Part shown: positions 33,223 through 42,277 of the stretch, one piece after another
Position numbering within the stretch: the stretch's first letter is position 1
Layout: every line of letters begins with the position of its first letter
Assembly: GCA_021782915.1 (NCBI GenBank)
Contig: JAJXUK010000001.1
Coordinates: 52,293 to 116,292, forward strand
Length of the DNA stretch: 64,000 nucleotides
Direction of reading: 5' to 3'
From: Actinomycetes bacterium
GTDB taxonomy: Bacteria > Actinomycetota > Acidimicrobiia > Acidimicrobiales > RAAP-2
Notes under the pieces: generated by a model
Told to the model about the DNA's origin: nothing
Databases searched by the model: none
What the model saw: only the letters and a program-made list of their open reading frames with translations
Position numbers and translations under genes: made by a program

Positions 33223-35496
33223 CTAGCTCGCCCTCTCGAGACGGATGACGATCGACTTCGAGGTCGGGGTATTGCTGGTGACGGCGGTCGAGTCCAGGGG
33301 CACCAGCACGTTGGCCTCGGGGAAGTACGCCGCGGCACAGCCCCGTGGGGTCGGGTACGCCACCGCGCGAAAACCCCGGGCGAAGCGCTCCCCGTCGGAC
33401 CAGACGCTCACGAGGTCGACCGTGTCGCCATTGACCAGACCTCTCGCGGCGAGGTCGGCGGCGTTCACGAAGACCACCCGACGACCTCCGTCAATGCCGC
33501 GGTAGCGGTCGCCGTAGCCGTAGACCGTCGTGTTGAACTGATCGTGCGAGCGGATGGTCTGCAGGATGAGATGACCCTCGGGAACCTCGACGACCTCCAG
33601 GGGGTTGCGCGTGAAGCGGGCCCTGCCCGTGGCCGTCGCGAAGCTACGCGAGTCATGCGGTCCACGCGGCAGCATGAATCCCCCCGGCACGGCGACCCGC
33701 TCTTCGAAGTCCTCGAAGCCGGGGACGACCTTTTCGATGTGGCGTCGGATCTCTCGGTAGTCCCGGGCCATCCTCGCCCAGCCGACGTCATCACCGAAGA
33801 GCGCCTCGCCCAGTCCCGCGACGATTGAGACCTCGCTGCGCAAGTGCTCGGAGCCCGGCGCGAGGCGGCCCCTCGAGGCGTGCACCATCGCCATGGAGTC
33901 CTCGACCGTGACGAACTGCTCGACGCCCTCCTGGACGTCTCGCTCGGATCGACCCAGACACGGCAGGAGCAGCGCCTCGTTGCCGTGATACAGGTGTGAC
34001 CGGTTCAGCTTGGTGGCGACGTGGACGCTCAGCGCGCAGTTGCCCATCGCCGACATCGTCACGGCCGTGTCGGGCGTCGCCGCGACGAAATTTCCCCCCA
34101 GGGCGATGAAGACATCGACGCGGCCGTCTCGCAGCGCTCGGATGGACTCCACGGTGTCATAACCGGGCTCGCGCGGGGGTTCAAAGGCGAACTCGTCACG
34201 AAGCCGGTCGAGAAACGAGTCGGGCATCTTCTCCCAGATGCCCATCGTCCGATCCCCCTGGACGTTGCTGTGGCCCCGAATGGGCGAGGGACCGGCTCCC
34301 GGACGCCCGATGTTGCCCCGAAGCAGCAGGAAGTTCACGATCTCGCGAATGGTCGCCACCGCGTTGCGGTGCTGGGTGATGCCCATGGCCCAGCACACGA
34401 TGACGCTCTTGGCCGCGACGACGTCGCGGGCGAACTCCTCGATCTCGGAACGTGCGATGCCGCTCGCCGCCTCGATCTCGGACCACTCAAGCTCGCGCCA
34501 GCCCTCGCGCGCCTCGTCGAGGCCATCACAGAACTCCTCGATGAAGTCATGGTCGAAGACCGAGCCGGCTGAGGCCTCCTCCATGGCCAGCAGCGCCTTG
34601 TTGACACCCGAGAACAGAGCGAGGTCGCCGTTGACCCGCACGGCGAGGAAGCGGTCCGAGAGCTCTGTCCCGGGGCCGAGCAGTCCACGCACGCTCTGGG
34701 GGTTCTTGAAGCGAATGAGCCCGGCCTCGGGAAGCGGGTTCGCCGAGACGATGCGCGCACCCCGCCGCTTGGCGGCCTCCAGAGCACTCAGCATCCGTGG
34801 GTGGTTGGTGCCGGGATTCTGGCCGACGATGATGATCAGATCGGCGTGATCGGTGATGTCCGCGAGACTCACCGTGCCCTTGCCCACGCCGATCGTCTCG
34901 GTCAGCGCCGCCCCACTCGACTCGTGGCACATGTTGGAGCAGTCCGGCAGGTTGTTGGTGCCCAGGCGCCTCGCGAGGAGCTGGAACAAGAAGGCCGCCT
35001 CGTTGCTCGCCCGTCCACTCGTGTAGAAGACTGCCCGATTCGCCTCGGACAGACCCCGCAACCGGTCCGCGCAGAGACCAAACGCGTCGTCCCAGCTGAT
35101 GGGCGCGTAGTGGCTCGCCCCCGGTGCCAGGTACATCGGCTCACTGAGCCGACCGTGGCGCTCCAGCTCGTGGTCGTCGAGGGTGCGCAGCTGCTCAATG
35201 GAGTGTGCAGCGAAGAACTCGCGCCCGACGCGATCGCGCGTCGCCTCCCAGGACAGGGCCTTGGCGCCGTTCTCACAGAACTCCGCGTGACTCCTCTGCC
35301 CCGGTGCGGGATCGGGCCAGGCGCAACTGGGACAGTCGAAGCCATCGACCTGGTTCAGCTTGGGCAGGGTCCGCAGGCTCCTCAGCACGCCCATGTCCCG
35401 CAGTGCGCGCTGCAGCGTCAGGCGAACGGCCACGCGTCCGACCGCGGCGCGCTCCGGCTCGCCCACCCCGATCTCGCCGCCCGCGTCCTCGACCAT
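33223..35496 (-). CDS. FdhF/YdeP-family molybdopterin oxidoreductase (formate dehydrogenase-like)
   Basis: 757 residues from the ATG at 35496, close to the 759 of E. coli YdeP. Binds bis-molybdopterin guanine dinucleotide. Seen: FDCPSCAWPDP near 55, EFCENGAKALSWEAT, AVFYTSGRASNEAAFLFQ, DCSNMCHESSGAALTETIG, IVGQNPGTNHPRML, and the C-terminal cofactor-binding domain (ILQTIRSHDQFNTTVYGYGDRYRG, read in parts). There is no in-frame UGA, so no selenocysteine. Substrate is unproven for this branch; E. coli YdeP is tied to acid resistance. The adjacent fdhD supports a sulfurated cofactor as in formate dehydrogenases. Upstream in-frame sequence to 36390 is antisense to moeA and is not coding. Confidence 0.9.
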   Translation of the reverse strand: MVEDAGGEIGVGEPERAAVGRVAVRLTLQRALRDMGVLRSLRTLPKLNQVDGFDCPSCAWPDPAPGQRSHAEFCENGAKALSWEATRDRVGREFFAAHSIEQLRTLDDHELERHGRLSEPMYLAPGASHYAPISWDDAFGLCADRLRGLSEANRAVFYTSGRASNEAAFLFQLLARRLGTNNLPDCSNMCHESSGAALTETIGVGKGTVSLADITDHADLIIIVGQNPGTNHPRMLSALEAAKRRGARIVSANPLPEAGLIRFKNPQSVRGLLGPGTELSDRFLAVRVNGDLALFSGVNKALLAMEEASAGSVFDHDFIEEFCDGLDEAREGWRELEWSEIEAASGIARSEIEEFARDVVAAKSVIVCWAMGITQHRNAVATIREIVNFLLLRGNIGRPGAGPSPIRGHSNVQGDRTMGIWEKMPDSFLDRLRDEFAFEPPREPGYDTVESIRALRDGRVDVFIALGGNFVAATPDTAVTMSAMGNCALSVHVATKLNRSHLYHGNEALLLPCLGRSERDVQEGVEQFVTVEDSMAMVHASRGRLAPGSEHLRSEVSIVAGLGEALFGDDVGWARMARDYREIRRHIEKVVPGFEDFEERVAVPGGFMLPRGPHDSRSFATATGRARFTRNPLEVVEVPEGHLILQTIRSHDQFNTTVYGYGDRYRGIDGGRRVVFVNAADLAARGLVNGDTVDLVSVWSDGERFARGFRAVAYPTPRGCAAAYFPEANVLVPLDSTAVTSNTPTSKSIVIRLERAS

Positions 35497-35615
35497 GTCT
35501 CGCCCACCCGAGGAGCGCGCGCGTTCGCACTCGAGCGGCCCCCAGGGCGACTCTATCGTGACAACCCGCCAGATCGAGGTCGCAGGACACCCGATGACGG
35601 GCGCGGGCCTGTCGG

Positions 35616-35621
35616 TAGAGT
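35616..35621 (+). promoter_or_regulatory. -10 box before the moeA leader ORF
   Basis: TAGAGT followed by 6 nt and the GTG at 35628, the same leaderless spacing as elsewhere in the window, but pointing at a 29-codon ORF rather than at moeA. Confidence 0.5.
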
Positions 35622-35627
35622 GACGAA

Positions 35628-35717
35628 GTGACGAGCTGTCCGACCACGACTCGCGGTGCTCGCCCGGGATCTGGGCCCACGGCCGGATCTGTTCGACCAG
35701 CACGGGTCGCGCGGTGA
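35628..35717 (+). CDS. possible 29-residue leader ORF coupled to moeA
   Basis: GTG at 35628 opens a frame of 29 codons ending in TGA at 35715-35717, and that stop overlaps the moeA GTG start as GTGA. The peptide is basic (six Arg) with one Cys and three Thr in a row, ending VRPARVAR. Good -10 spacing and stop-start overlap suggest it is translated and couples moeA translation. No homologue is known to me; it could simply be a chance ORF within the 5' leader. Confidence 0.45.
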   Translation: MTSCPTTTRGARPGSGPTAGSVRPARVAR

Positions 35718-36961
35718 TCTCCCTCGAGGAGGCCCGCGAGCTCGTGCTCTCTCGCCTCGTGCCACTCGCCCCCCAGGATCTGGACCTGCAGTCCGCGCTG
35801 GGTTGCGTCGCCTCGCGCACGATCCACGCGCGCGAGGCCTCACCGAGCTTCACGAACTCGGCGATGGACGGCTTCGCGCTGCGCGCGAGCGACACGACGT
35901 CGGGCACGGTGCGCTTGCGCATCGTCGACGCGATATTCGCCGGCCAGAGCGGGGACGTCACCGTGGGGAACGGCGAGGCCGCTCTCATCATGACTGGCGC
36001 ACCCATGCCCCGCGGTGCCGACAGCGTCTGTCCTCGTGAGAGCGCCGTCGTCGAGGCCGACGGGCGCCACGTCCTCATTGGGCGCGTCGTCGGCGTGGGC
36101 GACTCGGTGCGCAACGTCGCAGAGGACGTGCGGGTGGGCCAAACGCTCGTCGAGCCCCACGTCACGGTGACGCCGGGCCTGATTGGTGCACTGGCCGCCC
36201 AGGGGATCACCTCGATCTCGGTGCACCCGAGACCGCGCGTCGGGGTCCTCTCGACCGGCAATGAGCTCGTCGATGGCTCGGGTGAGCTCGCGCCCGGGCA
36301 GATTCGCGACGCCAACCGGCCGGCTCTGCTGGCCTCACTGCGCCAGTCTGGTTTCGATCCCGTTGACCTGGGCGTCGTTCGCGACGCCACCGTTGAGCTG
36401 GCTGAGGCCTTTCAGCGCGCCACGTCGATCTGCGACGCCGTCATCTCGACCGGTGGCGTCAGTGCGGGCGACGCCGACTTCGTCAAGGTGGCGCTCGCCG
36501 AGCTCTACGGACACCAGGCGCGCTCGATGCAGGTCGCGATTCGACCCGGCAAGCCCTTCACCTACGCCTATGACGAGGCCACGAGCACCCCCTTCTTCGC
36601 CCTGGCGGGCAACCCGGTCTCGACGCTCGTGGGCTTCGAGCTCTTCGTGCGTCCGGCGCTACGTCGCTTGGGTGGGCATCGTGCGCTGGAGCGTCCCACG
36701 TGGTCGATGGTGCTCGACTGCGACCTGCCCCGTGAGCGCGACGGCAGGGTGCACTACGTGCACGGGCTCTACCGGGTGAGAGACGGCGCCCTCCACGTCG
36801 AACGCGTCGCGCGGCCCGGGTCTCATCTGCTCTTCGGCGTCTCGGACGCCACCTGTCTCATCGTCTCGCCCGAGAGCGACGGACTGGTTGCCGGCGACAC
36901 GGTGCGAGCGATGATCCTCGACGACAGCGCACTGGGCGAGAACTCGTCGCCCGCGACTTGA
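35714..36961 (+). CDS. moeA: molybdopterin molybdenumtransferase MoeA
   Basis: 415 residues from the GTG at 35714. Inserts molybdate into adenylylated molybdopterin. Domains in order: N-terminal part with ASPSFTNSAMDGFALRASD and ALIMTGAPMPRGADSV, the MogA-like domain with VGVLSTGNELV, DANRPALLASL and VISTGGVSAGDADFVK, AIRPGKPFTYA and ALAGNPVSTLVGFELFVRP, and a small C-terminal beta domain. All Asp/Thr residues of the molybdate pocket region are kept. Partner MogA is encoded at 45985-46500. Confidence 0.95.
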   Translation: MISLEEARELVLSRLVPLAPQDLDLQSALGCVASRTIHAREASPSFTNSAMDGFALRASDTTSGTVRLRIVDAIFAGQSGDVTVGNGEAALIMTGAPMPRGADSVCPRESAVVEADGRHVLIGRVVGVGDSVRNVAEDVRVGQTLVEPHVTVTPGLIGALAAQGITSISVHPRPRVGVLSTGNELVDGSGELAPGQIRDANRPALLASLRQSGFDPVDLGVVRDATVELAEAFQRATSICDAVISTGGVSAGDADFVKVALAELYGHQARSMQVAIRPGKPFTYAYDEATSTPFFALAGNPVSTLVGFELFVRPALRRLGGHRALERPTWSMVLDCDLPRERDGRVHYVHGLYRVRDGALHVERVARPGSHLLFGVSDATCLIVSPESDGLVAGDTVRAMILDDSALGENSSPAT

Positions 36962-36984
36962 CCGTCGGCGGCGGGGCGTGAGTC

Positions 36985-37635
36985 TCACGCCCCCTGGCTG
37001 TCTGACTCGCCGGTCTTGTCTCGGAGCCATCGTGGCGCGTTGGTCTCGGCCCAACGCTCGCTCACCCGACCCGTCACCATCGACGAGAGCGCGTCGCGAT
37101 GAGACAGGCCCATGACGACGTGGCCGGTGATCAGAGCCACTATCAACCAGGCTCCGAGGTCGTGGACCAGCGTCGAGCCCTCGCGCCAGGACAGGGGAAA
37201 GAGGCTGAACCACTTGAGGATCAGTCCCGTGACGAGCATCACCGTCATCGAAGACGCGACCAGGGCCGCGTTCAGCTTCTGACCAGGGTTGAACTTGTCA
37301 GCCTCTAGGGGCTCGCGCCCGAGGGACCTCAGCCACGCGATCTCCTCACGAGTCCAGTAGTTGACGCGACGAACGTCGCGTCTCATCTGACGACCCCACG
37401 GGCCGAGCAGCGAGAGCACGAACGGGACGGGAAACGCGATGCCCGCCCACAGGTGGACCTGCTCGAGCGAGAACCGAGGCAGCCTCGCGCCGAAGAGCGA
37501 GCCGAAGTAGAGCGGGATGGCCGTCACCACGAGGAGCGCGAACAAGAGCGCGCTCAGCCAGTGGACCACACGCTCGAGGACGTCGAAGCGAACTCGCTGA
37601 GTCGTCGCCACCCGAGGCGCCCGAGTGCTCAGCAC
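36985..37635 (-). CDS. cytochrome b561-type membrane subunit
   Basis: 216 residues from a GTG directly after the stop of the MsrP-like gene. Four membrane helices with heme-type His residues: ERVVHWLSALLF, LEQVHLWAGIAF, VHDLGAWLIVALITGHVVMG. The fold matches cytochrome b subunits that feed electrons to periplasmic molybdoenzymes (as MsrQ or FdnI do). A longer reading to 37839 lies antisense-like inside the upstream gene. Pairs with the MsrP-like enzyme to form a quinol- or electron-linked membrane reductase/oxidase. Confidence 0.85.
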   Translation of the reverse strand: MLSTRAPRVATTQRVRFDVLERVVHWLSALLFALLVVTAIPLYFGSLFGARLPRFSLEQVHLWAGIAFPVPFVLSLLGPWGRQMRRDVRRVNYWTREEIAWLRSLGREPLEADKFNPGQKLNAALVASSMTVMLVTGLILKWFSLFPLSWREGSTLVHDLGAWLIVALITGHVVMGLSHRDALSSMVTGRVSERWAETNAPRWLRDKTGESDSQGA

Positions 37636-37636
37636 G

Positions 37637-38398
37637 TCACGTGAGCCGCGGGTCAGGATTCGTCGGACCGGTCGTGCCGTCGAGCCAGCCGTTGACGGGA
37701 TAGCCGTTGCGCTCCCAGAAGCCGGGCTCAACGACGTCAACCACTCGGATGGCCGAGAGCCACTTGAGTGACTTGTAGCCGTACATCGGCGCGACGTAGA
37801 GACGCACTGGACCGCCATGCTCGGGCGTGACGCGCTCACCCAGCATGGAATAGGCGACGATGACGTCGGGTAGCCGGGCCTGCTCGAGGGTCAGGCTCTC
37901 GGTGTCGGCCCCGTCGTAGGACTCGAAGCTGAGCGCGACGGCTCCGCTCTTGACCCCGACGGTCTCAAGGATGTGAGAGAGCCGTACGCCGACCCAGTGA
38001 ACGTCGTTCACCCGCCAGCCGGTCACGCACTGAAAGGTCCTGACCATCTTCGTCGCCGGCATGGCCTCAAGATCGCCCAGGGTGAACGTCATGGGCCGCT
38101 CCACCAGCCCGCTCACCTCGAGCCGGTACTGCGTCGCGCTGATCGACGGGTACACGCCGTTGAGTGAGTAGATGCGAAAGTGGTCGCCCCCGGGGAACAG
38201 CCCACCCAGTCCAGTGCCCAGGCTCGAGGCGATGCGGTTCTGGACGCGAGCGCCGATCACCACCCCTAGGGCGCCGAGCGCGGCCACGCCGAGGAAGACG
38301 CGCCGGCCGACTGGCATCCGAGACGCCCGATCGGTCGTGGGCGCCGAGTCCGCAGGGATGGGCGGGTGCGAGAGACGCTCGAGGCGCTCGTCGGGCAT
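37637..38398 (-). CDS. sulfite oxidase-family molybdoenzyme, MsrP-like, exported
   Basis: 253 residues. N-terminal twin-arginine-like signal (VGRRVFLGVAALGALG near 31) followed by a sulfite-oxidase-fold domain. Molybdenum-ligating C124 in RTFQCVTGWRVND; other family segments are SGLVERPMTFTLGDLEAMP, VGVRLSHILE, EHGGPVRLYVAPMYGYKSLKW and the tail ERNGYPVNGWLDG. Resembles YedY/MsrP (repair of oxidised methionine in the envelope) but without biochemical proof the substrate is open. Co-transcribed with the cytochrome b561 gene. Uses molybdopterin without the dinucleotide. Confidence 0.87.
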   Translation of the reverse strand: MPDERLERLSHPPIPADSAPTTDRASRMPVGRRVFLGVAALGALGVVIGARVQNRIASSLGTGLGGLFPGGDHFRIYSLNGVYPSISATQYRLEVSGLVERPMTFTLGDLEAMPATKMVRTFQCVTGWRVNDVHWVGVRLSHILETVGVKSGAVALSFESYDGADTESLTLEQARLPDVIVAYSMLGERVTPEHGGPVRLYVAPMYGYKSLKWLSAIRVVDVVEPGFWERNGYPVNGWLDGTTGPTNPDPRLT

Positions 38399-38524
38399 GT
38401 CCCCTCCCTCACTGACTCGGCGCCGGCACCGGTGTCGTGGTGACGTCGCGCGCAGCCGTCGACGGCGCTCAGTGTAGGGGTGCCACGGGTTGTCGTTGCA
38501 GCCCCGCGAGCTACCAGAACCGAT

Positions 38525-39022
38525 TCACTTCCTGAGCGCGCCGGGCGTCTCGGCCACGAGACGTCCCCAGTCCGCCGACTTGCCACCGCTCTTGCGCAGC
38601 AGCGCCACGTCGTCGAACCACGCCGCCACACCGCGCTCGTGGAGCGCACCGAGCAGGCTCATCGAGGCGAAGGAGCACGCGACCAACGCCTCCATCTCCA
38701 CGCCCGTTCGATTGACGGTCACGACCGCACTGTGAACCTCAATGCCACCGGCGACCGGACGCACATCGACCTCGACGTCGCTCAGATTGATCGGATGGCA
38801 CAAGGGGATGAGCTGCGAGGTCCGCTTGGCCGCCTGGATCCCGCAGAGTCGGGCCACGACGACCGGGTCGAGTCCGTCATCGCCGGCGACGAGGGCGAGC
38901 GCCTCGGTATCCCAGTGAACGACGCAGCCCGCCTCGGCGACTCGTCGCGTGGGCTCCTTGTCCGTGACGTCCACCATTCGCAATCGGCCATCGCCATCAA
39001 GATGCGTGAACGGCTCACTCAC
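38525..39022 (-). CDS. moaC: MoaC paralogue 1 (pyranopterin monophosphate synthase), missing K51, D128 and K131 equivalents
   Basis: 165 residues. MoaC rearranges cyclic GTP product of MoaA into cyclic pyranopterin monophosphate. The family core is clear: FTHLDGDGRLRMVDV, GIQAAKRTSQLIPLCHP, RTGVEMEAL, KSGGKS. Against E. coli MoaC (recalled sequence, same gap-free spacing) H77, E112, E114 and K147 are kept (H76, E109, E111, K144 here), but K51 is G50, D128 is G125 and K131 is H128: the YDMCK helix reads LGALH. These three are catalytic or pocket residues, so this chain alone should be inactive. The second paralogue (46579-47019) keeps exactly these three. Divergent from moaA. Confidence 0.9.
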   Translation of the reverse strand: MSEPFTHLDGDGRLRMVDVTDKEPTRRVAEAGCVVHWDTEALALVAGDDGLDPVVVARLCGIQAAKRTSQLIPLCHPINLSDVEVDVRPVAGGIEVHSAVVTVNRTGVEMEALVACSFASMSLLGALHERGVAAWFDDVALLRKSGGKSADWGRLVAETPGALRK

Positions 39023-39136
39023 CGGACCCTCCGTCGTCTCTCACGCCGCGCGAACGGCGCCGCGGGGCGCCTCCGAATGCTACCGGCGACGCGGGAGCAG
39101 CCCGCCACGACCCGTCGCGTCGCGAGCCCGGCTCGT

Positions 39137-39142
39137 TAGGCT
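39137..39142 (+). promoter_or_regulatory. -10 box of moaA, leaderless spacing
   Basis: TAGGCT followed by 6 nt and the ATG at 39149; this supports the longer start of moaA. Confidence 0.5.
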
Positions 39143-39148
39143 CGCTGC

Positions 39149-40291
39149 ATGAGTGACCACGGCGACCACCCTCGCCTGGTGGGTGCCACGGAGGGATCAC
39201 CGAGCGCGAGCGCGGCGGTGTCGCCCACGGCCATCGCCGTCTCGGTTCGAGCGCATCGTGCGCCCGCGGGCGCCACGGCCGAGCGAGCGGCAACTGCCAT
39301 GCCCACCTCGGGCCCACTCGTGGATCGCTACGGCCGCGTTCACTCGGACCTTCGCATCTCGCTCACGGACCGGTGCAATCTGCGCTGCGTCTACTGCATG
39401 CCCGAGGACATGACCTTTCAGCCCCACGAGCAACTTTTGAGCTTCGACGAGATCGTCACCGTCGCCCGCGTGGGCCGAGAGCTCGGCGTGAACTCGATCC
39501 GCCTGACGGGCGGCGAACCCCTGGTCCGTCGCGGCGTCGTCGACCTCGTCGCGCGCCTGAGCACGCTGGGCTTCGACGACATCGCCATGACCACCAACGC
39601 CACGCGCCTCGCCGCGCTGGCGAAGCCCCTCCGGGCGGCCGGGCTCAGTAGGGTCAACATCAGCTGTGACTCACTGCGTGCCGAGCGATTCGCGACGATT
39701 CGCCGACGTGGCGACCTGGCGACCGTCCTCCACGCGATGGACGTGGCCGAGGCCGTTGGTCTGAGGCCTCTCAAGCTGAACGTGGTGCTCCTGCGGGGAG
39801 TCAACGACGACGAGATCCTCGACTTCGCGGCCTTCGCTCGCCAGACCGGGCGGATCGTACGCTTCATCGAGTTCATGCCCCTAGACGCCCAGGGCCAGTG
39901 GGACCGCGATCGCCTCGTGCCCGGCCGGGACGTCATCGAGCTGATCTCCAGTCGCTGGCCACTTAGGGACGTCGACGGTCCAACGCACCTCGCGCCCGCC
40001 GAGCGCTTCGCCTTCGCCGACGGACGAGGTGAGATCGGACTCATCTCAAGCGTGACCGAGGCCTTCTGCGGCACCTGCAACCGGTTGCGCCTGACCGCGG
40101 ACGGCTCGATCCGCAACTGTCTGTTCAGCAACGAGGAGCACTCAGTGCGCGCGATACTGCGCGCCGGCGGCGGCGACGAGCAGATCGCGATGCTGCTGCG
40201 CCGAGCCGTGTGGGCCAAGTTTCCGGGTCACGCGATCAACGAGCCGCAGTTCCTGCGTCCCGTGCGATCGATGTCGATGATCGGCGGCTGA
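39149..40291 (+). CDS. moaA: GTP 3',8-cyclase MoaA
   Basis: 380 residues. Radical-SAM enzyme for the first step of molybdopterin synthesis. N-terminal cluster CNLRCVYC, the SAM-binding [19 protein letters not shown] region, and the C-terminal second cluster [20 protein letters not shown]. It ends in GG, the tail that MoaA needs for activity. About 50 residues before [15 protein letters not shown] are extra and low in complexity; the ATG at 39299 would remove them, but the -10 box fits 39149. Diverges from moaC copy 1. Confidence 0.95.
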   Translation: MSDHGDHPRLVGATEGSPSASAAVSPTAIAVSVRAHRAPAGATAERAATAMPTSGPLVDRYGRVHSDLRISLTDRCNLRCVYCMPEDMTFQPHEQLLSFDEIVTVARVGRELGVNSIRLTGGEPLVRRGVVDLVARLSTLGFDDIAMTTNATRLAALAKPLRAAGLSRVNISCDSLRAERFATIRRRGDLATVLHAMDVAEAVGLRPLKLNVVLLRGVNDDEILDFAAFARQTGRIVRFIEFMPLDAQGQWDRDRLVPGRDVIELISSRWPLRDVDGPTHLAPAERFAFADGRGEIGLISSVTEAFCGTCNRLRLTADGSIRNCLFSNEEHSVRAILRAGGGDEQIAMLLRRAVWAKFPGHAINEPQFLRPVRSMSMIGG

Positions 40292-40358
40292 ACCCTTTCG
40301 CGCTGGAACGCGGCGCGTTACTGTGAGTCCAGCGGATCACGACGATGGGGGGTCGGTT

Positions 40359-41474
40359 GTGAGCAGCGTACGGGTACTCGTCGGCACTCGAAAGGGTGCC
40401 TTCATCCTCACCTCGGACGGCACGCGCAGGTCGTGGCACGTCGAGGGGCCACTCTTCGGCGGCTGGGAGATCTATCACGTGAAGGGCTCCCCCGTGGAAC
40501 CCAACCGGATCTTCGCGTCCCAGTCGACGGGCTGGTTCGGCCAGCTGATTCAGCGCTCCGAGGACGGTGGCGCCACGTGGGAGCCCGTCGGCAACCAGTT
40601 CGTCTACGACGGCGTGCCGGGCACCCACCAGTGGTACGACGGCACGCCGCACCCCTGGGAGTTCGCCAGGGTCTGGCACCTCGAGCCCTCGCTGCACGAT
40701 CCCGACACCCTGCTGGCCGGCGTCGAGGACGCCGCGCTCTTTCGCTCGAGCGACGCCGGTGAGTCCTGGCAGGAGCTCTCGGGACTGCGAGAGCACGACA
40801 CCGGTTCGCAGTGGCAACCCGGCGCCGGCGGCATGTGCCTGCACACGATCATCGAGAGCCCGGCGGACCCACGGCGCCTCGTCGTGGCCATCTCGGCGGC
40901 CGGGGCGTTTCGCTCCGATGACGCGGGCCAACACTGGATGCCGATCAACCGTGGACTTCGCTCCGAGGGCATCCCGGACGAGGACGCCGAGGTCGGCCAC
41001 TGCGTGCACCACGTCGCGATGCACCCGTCGCGCCCCGACGTGCTCTTCATGCAGAAGCACTGGGACGTGATGCGCAGCAACGACGCCGGCGACTCGTGGT
41101 TCGAGGTCAGCGGGAACCTGCCCACGGACTTCGGCTTTGTGATCGACGTCCACGCCCACGAGCCCGAGACCCTCTACGTGGTGCCGATCACGAGTGACCA
41201 CCTCCACTACCCGCCGGACGGCCAGCTGCGCGTCTATCGCAGTCGCACCGGCGGCAACGAGTGGGAGCCGCTCTCGAAAGGTCTGCCCCAGAGCGACTGC
41301 TACGTCAACGTCCTGCGTGACGCGATGGCCACGGACTCACTCGAGGAGTGCGGCATCTACTTCGGCACCACCGGGGGTCAGGTCTACGCCTCCGCCGACG
41401 GCGGCAACACGTGGGATGCGATCGTGCACGACCTGCCCGCGGTCTTGTCGGTCGAAGTACAGACCCTGGCATGA
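40359..41474 (+). CDS. BNR/Asp-box repeat beta-propeller protein (sialidase-like fold), unknown
   Basis: 371 residues from the GTG at 40359, which has GGGG 8 nt upstream. No signal peptide, so cytosolic. At least five Asp boxes ([45 protein letters not shown]) define a six- or seven-bladed propeller like sialidases or photosystem assembly factor YCF48. Sialidase catalytic residues are not recognisable. Its stop overlaps the start of a MoaD-like carrier gene as ATGA, so the two are co-translated. Other readings begin at 40323. Confidence 0.82.
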   Translation: MSSVRVLVGTRKGAFILTSDGTRRSWHVEGPLFGGWEIYHVKGSPVEPNRIFASQSTGWFGQLIQRSEDGGATWEPVGNQFVYDGVPGTHQWYDGTPHPWEFARVWHLEPSLHDPDTLLAGVEDAALFRSSDAGESWQELSGLREHDTGSQWQPGAGGMCLHTIIESPADPRRLVVAISAAGAFRSDDAGQHWMPINRGLRSEGIPDEDAEVGHCVHHVAMHPSRPDVLFMQKHWDVMRSNDAGDSWFEVSGNLPTDFGFVIDVHAHEPETLYVVPITSDHLHYPPDGQLRVYRSRTGGNEWEPLSKGLPQSDCYVNVLRDAMATDSLEECGIYFGTTGGQVYASADGGNTWDAIVHDLPAVLSVEVQTLA

Positions 41475-41767
41475 TCCGTGTCGTCCTGCCGGCCCACCTG
41501 AAGACCCTCATCCATCTCCAGGGCGAGCTGGAGGTCGACGTCGCCGCTCCCGTGACCCTGACGTCGCTCCTCGACGCCATCGAAGCTCGTCACCCGGTTC
41601 TCGTGGGCACGATGCGCGACGCGCGCACCCGCCAGCGCCGCGCCTTCGTGCGCTTCTTCGCGTGCGAGAGGGATCTGTCTCACGAGCCGCCCGACGCGCG
41701 CCTGCCCCGTGAGGTCGAGGTGGGCCGCGAGCCGTTCTACGTGGTGGGCGCCATGGCCGGCGGCTGA
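41471..41767 (+). CDS. MoaD/ThiS-like ubiquitin-fold sulfur carrier
   Basis: 98 residues. Beta-grasp protein starting [16 protein letters not shown] and ending VVGAMAGG; the terminal Gly-Gly is the site that an E1-like enzyme adenylylates and converts to thiocarboxylate. [15 protein letters not shown] is the usual helix. It is distinct from the true MoaD at 45806. Coupled by ATGA to the BNR-repeat gene, a pairing I recall from other actinobacteria with unknown function. It sits inside the molybdenum island but need not serve it. Confidence 0.85.
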   Translation: MIRVVLPAHLKTLIHLQGELEVDVAAPVTLTSLLDAIEARHPVLVGTMRDARTRQRRAFVRFFACERDLSHEPPDARLPREVEVGREPFYVVGAMAGG

Positions 41768-41851
41768 GCCGACGTCGCCTCGCAGGTCCCAGACGCCGCC
41801 TCGCCCTTGCGAGACGCGCGTCTCCAGCGCCGAGGAGAGAAAGCGCCTCGT

Positions 41852-41857
41852 TAGTCT
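41852..41857 (+). promoter_or_regulatory. -10 box of the Mop-domain regulator, leaderless spacing
   Basis: TAGTCT followed by 6 nt and the ATG at 41864. Confidence 0.55.
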
Positions 41858-41863
41858 GGGCCC

Positions 41864-42265
41864 ATGGCACGGTATCGAGTGGGCCAGGCCGCCGAGCTCC
41901 TGGGCGTCAGCGTGGACACCCTGCGCCGCTGGGCCAACGCGGGACGCATCAGGGTGAGCCACGGCGAGGATGGGCGCGGCTACTACGACGGCGCCGATCT
42001 GGCGAAGCTGGCCACCGAGATCGCCGGCGAGGCCTCCGCCGACCCGCCCCGGGCCCAGTCCGCTCGCAATCGCTTCGTGGGCATCGTCACCCGTGTGGTT
42101 CGTGACACCGTGATGGCCCAGGTCGAGATCCAGGCCGGACCGCACCGCTTCGTGTCTCTCATATCACGCGAGGCGGCCGACGAGCTCCAGCTCGAGCCCG
42201 GAGCCGTCGTCGACGCGGTGGTCAAGGCGACCAACGTCGGCGTGGAGATCCCCTCGCAGTACTAG
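41864..42265 (+). CDS. helix-turn-helix regulator with molybdate-binding Mop domain
   Basis: 133 residues. N-terminal MerR/excisionase-type winged helix (YRVGQAAELLGVSVDTLRRW), a short linker, then a single Mop/TOBE domain (about 66-133: NRFVGIVTRVVRDTVMAQVEI, SREAADELQLEPGAVVDAVVKATNVG), which binds molybdate or tungstate oligomerically. The combination is the small actinobacterial counterpart of ModE. It probably senses molybdate and controls the adjacent mod genes, which converge on it 12 bp away. No operator could be identified. Confidence 0.9.
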   Translation: MARYRVGQAAELLGVSVDTLRRWANAGRIRVSHGEDGRGYYDGADLAKLATEIAGEASADPPRAQSARNRFVGIVTRVVRDTVMAQVEIQAGPHRFVSLISREAADELQLEPGAVVDAVVKATNVGVEIPSQY

Positions 42266-42277
42266 GTGCCGCGACGC

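Noticed and set aside
33223..35496. Selenocysteine in the formate dehydrogenase-like enzyme
   Set aside because: No in-frame TGA occurs within the coding region.
35497..36390. Upstream extension of the YdeP-like enzyme
   Set aside because: Antisense to moeA; the YdeP family starts near 35496 and the resulting length matches.
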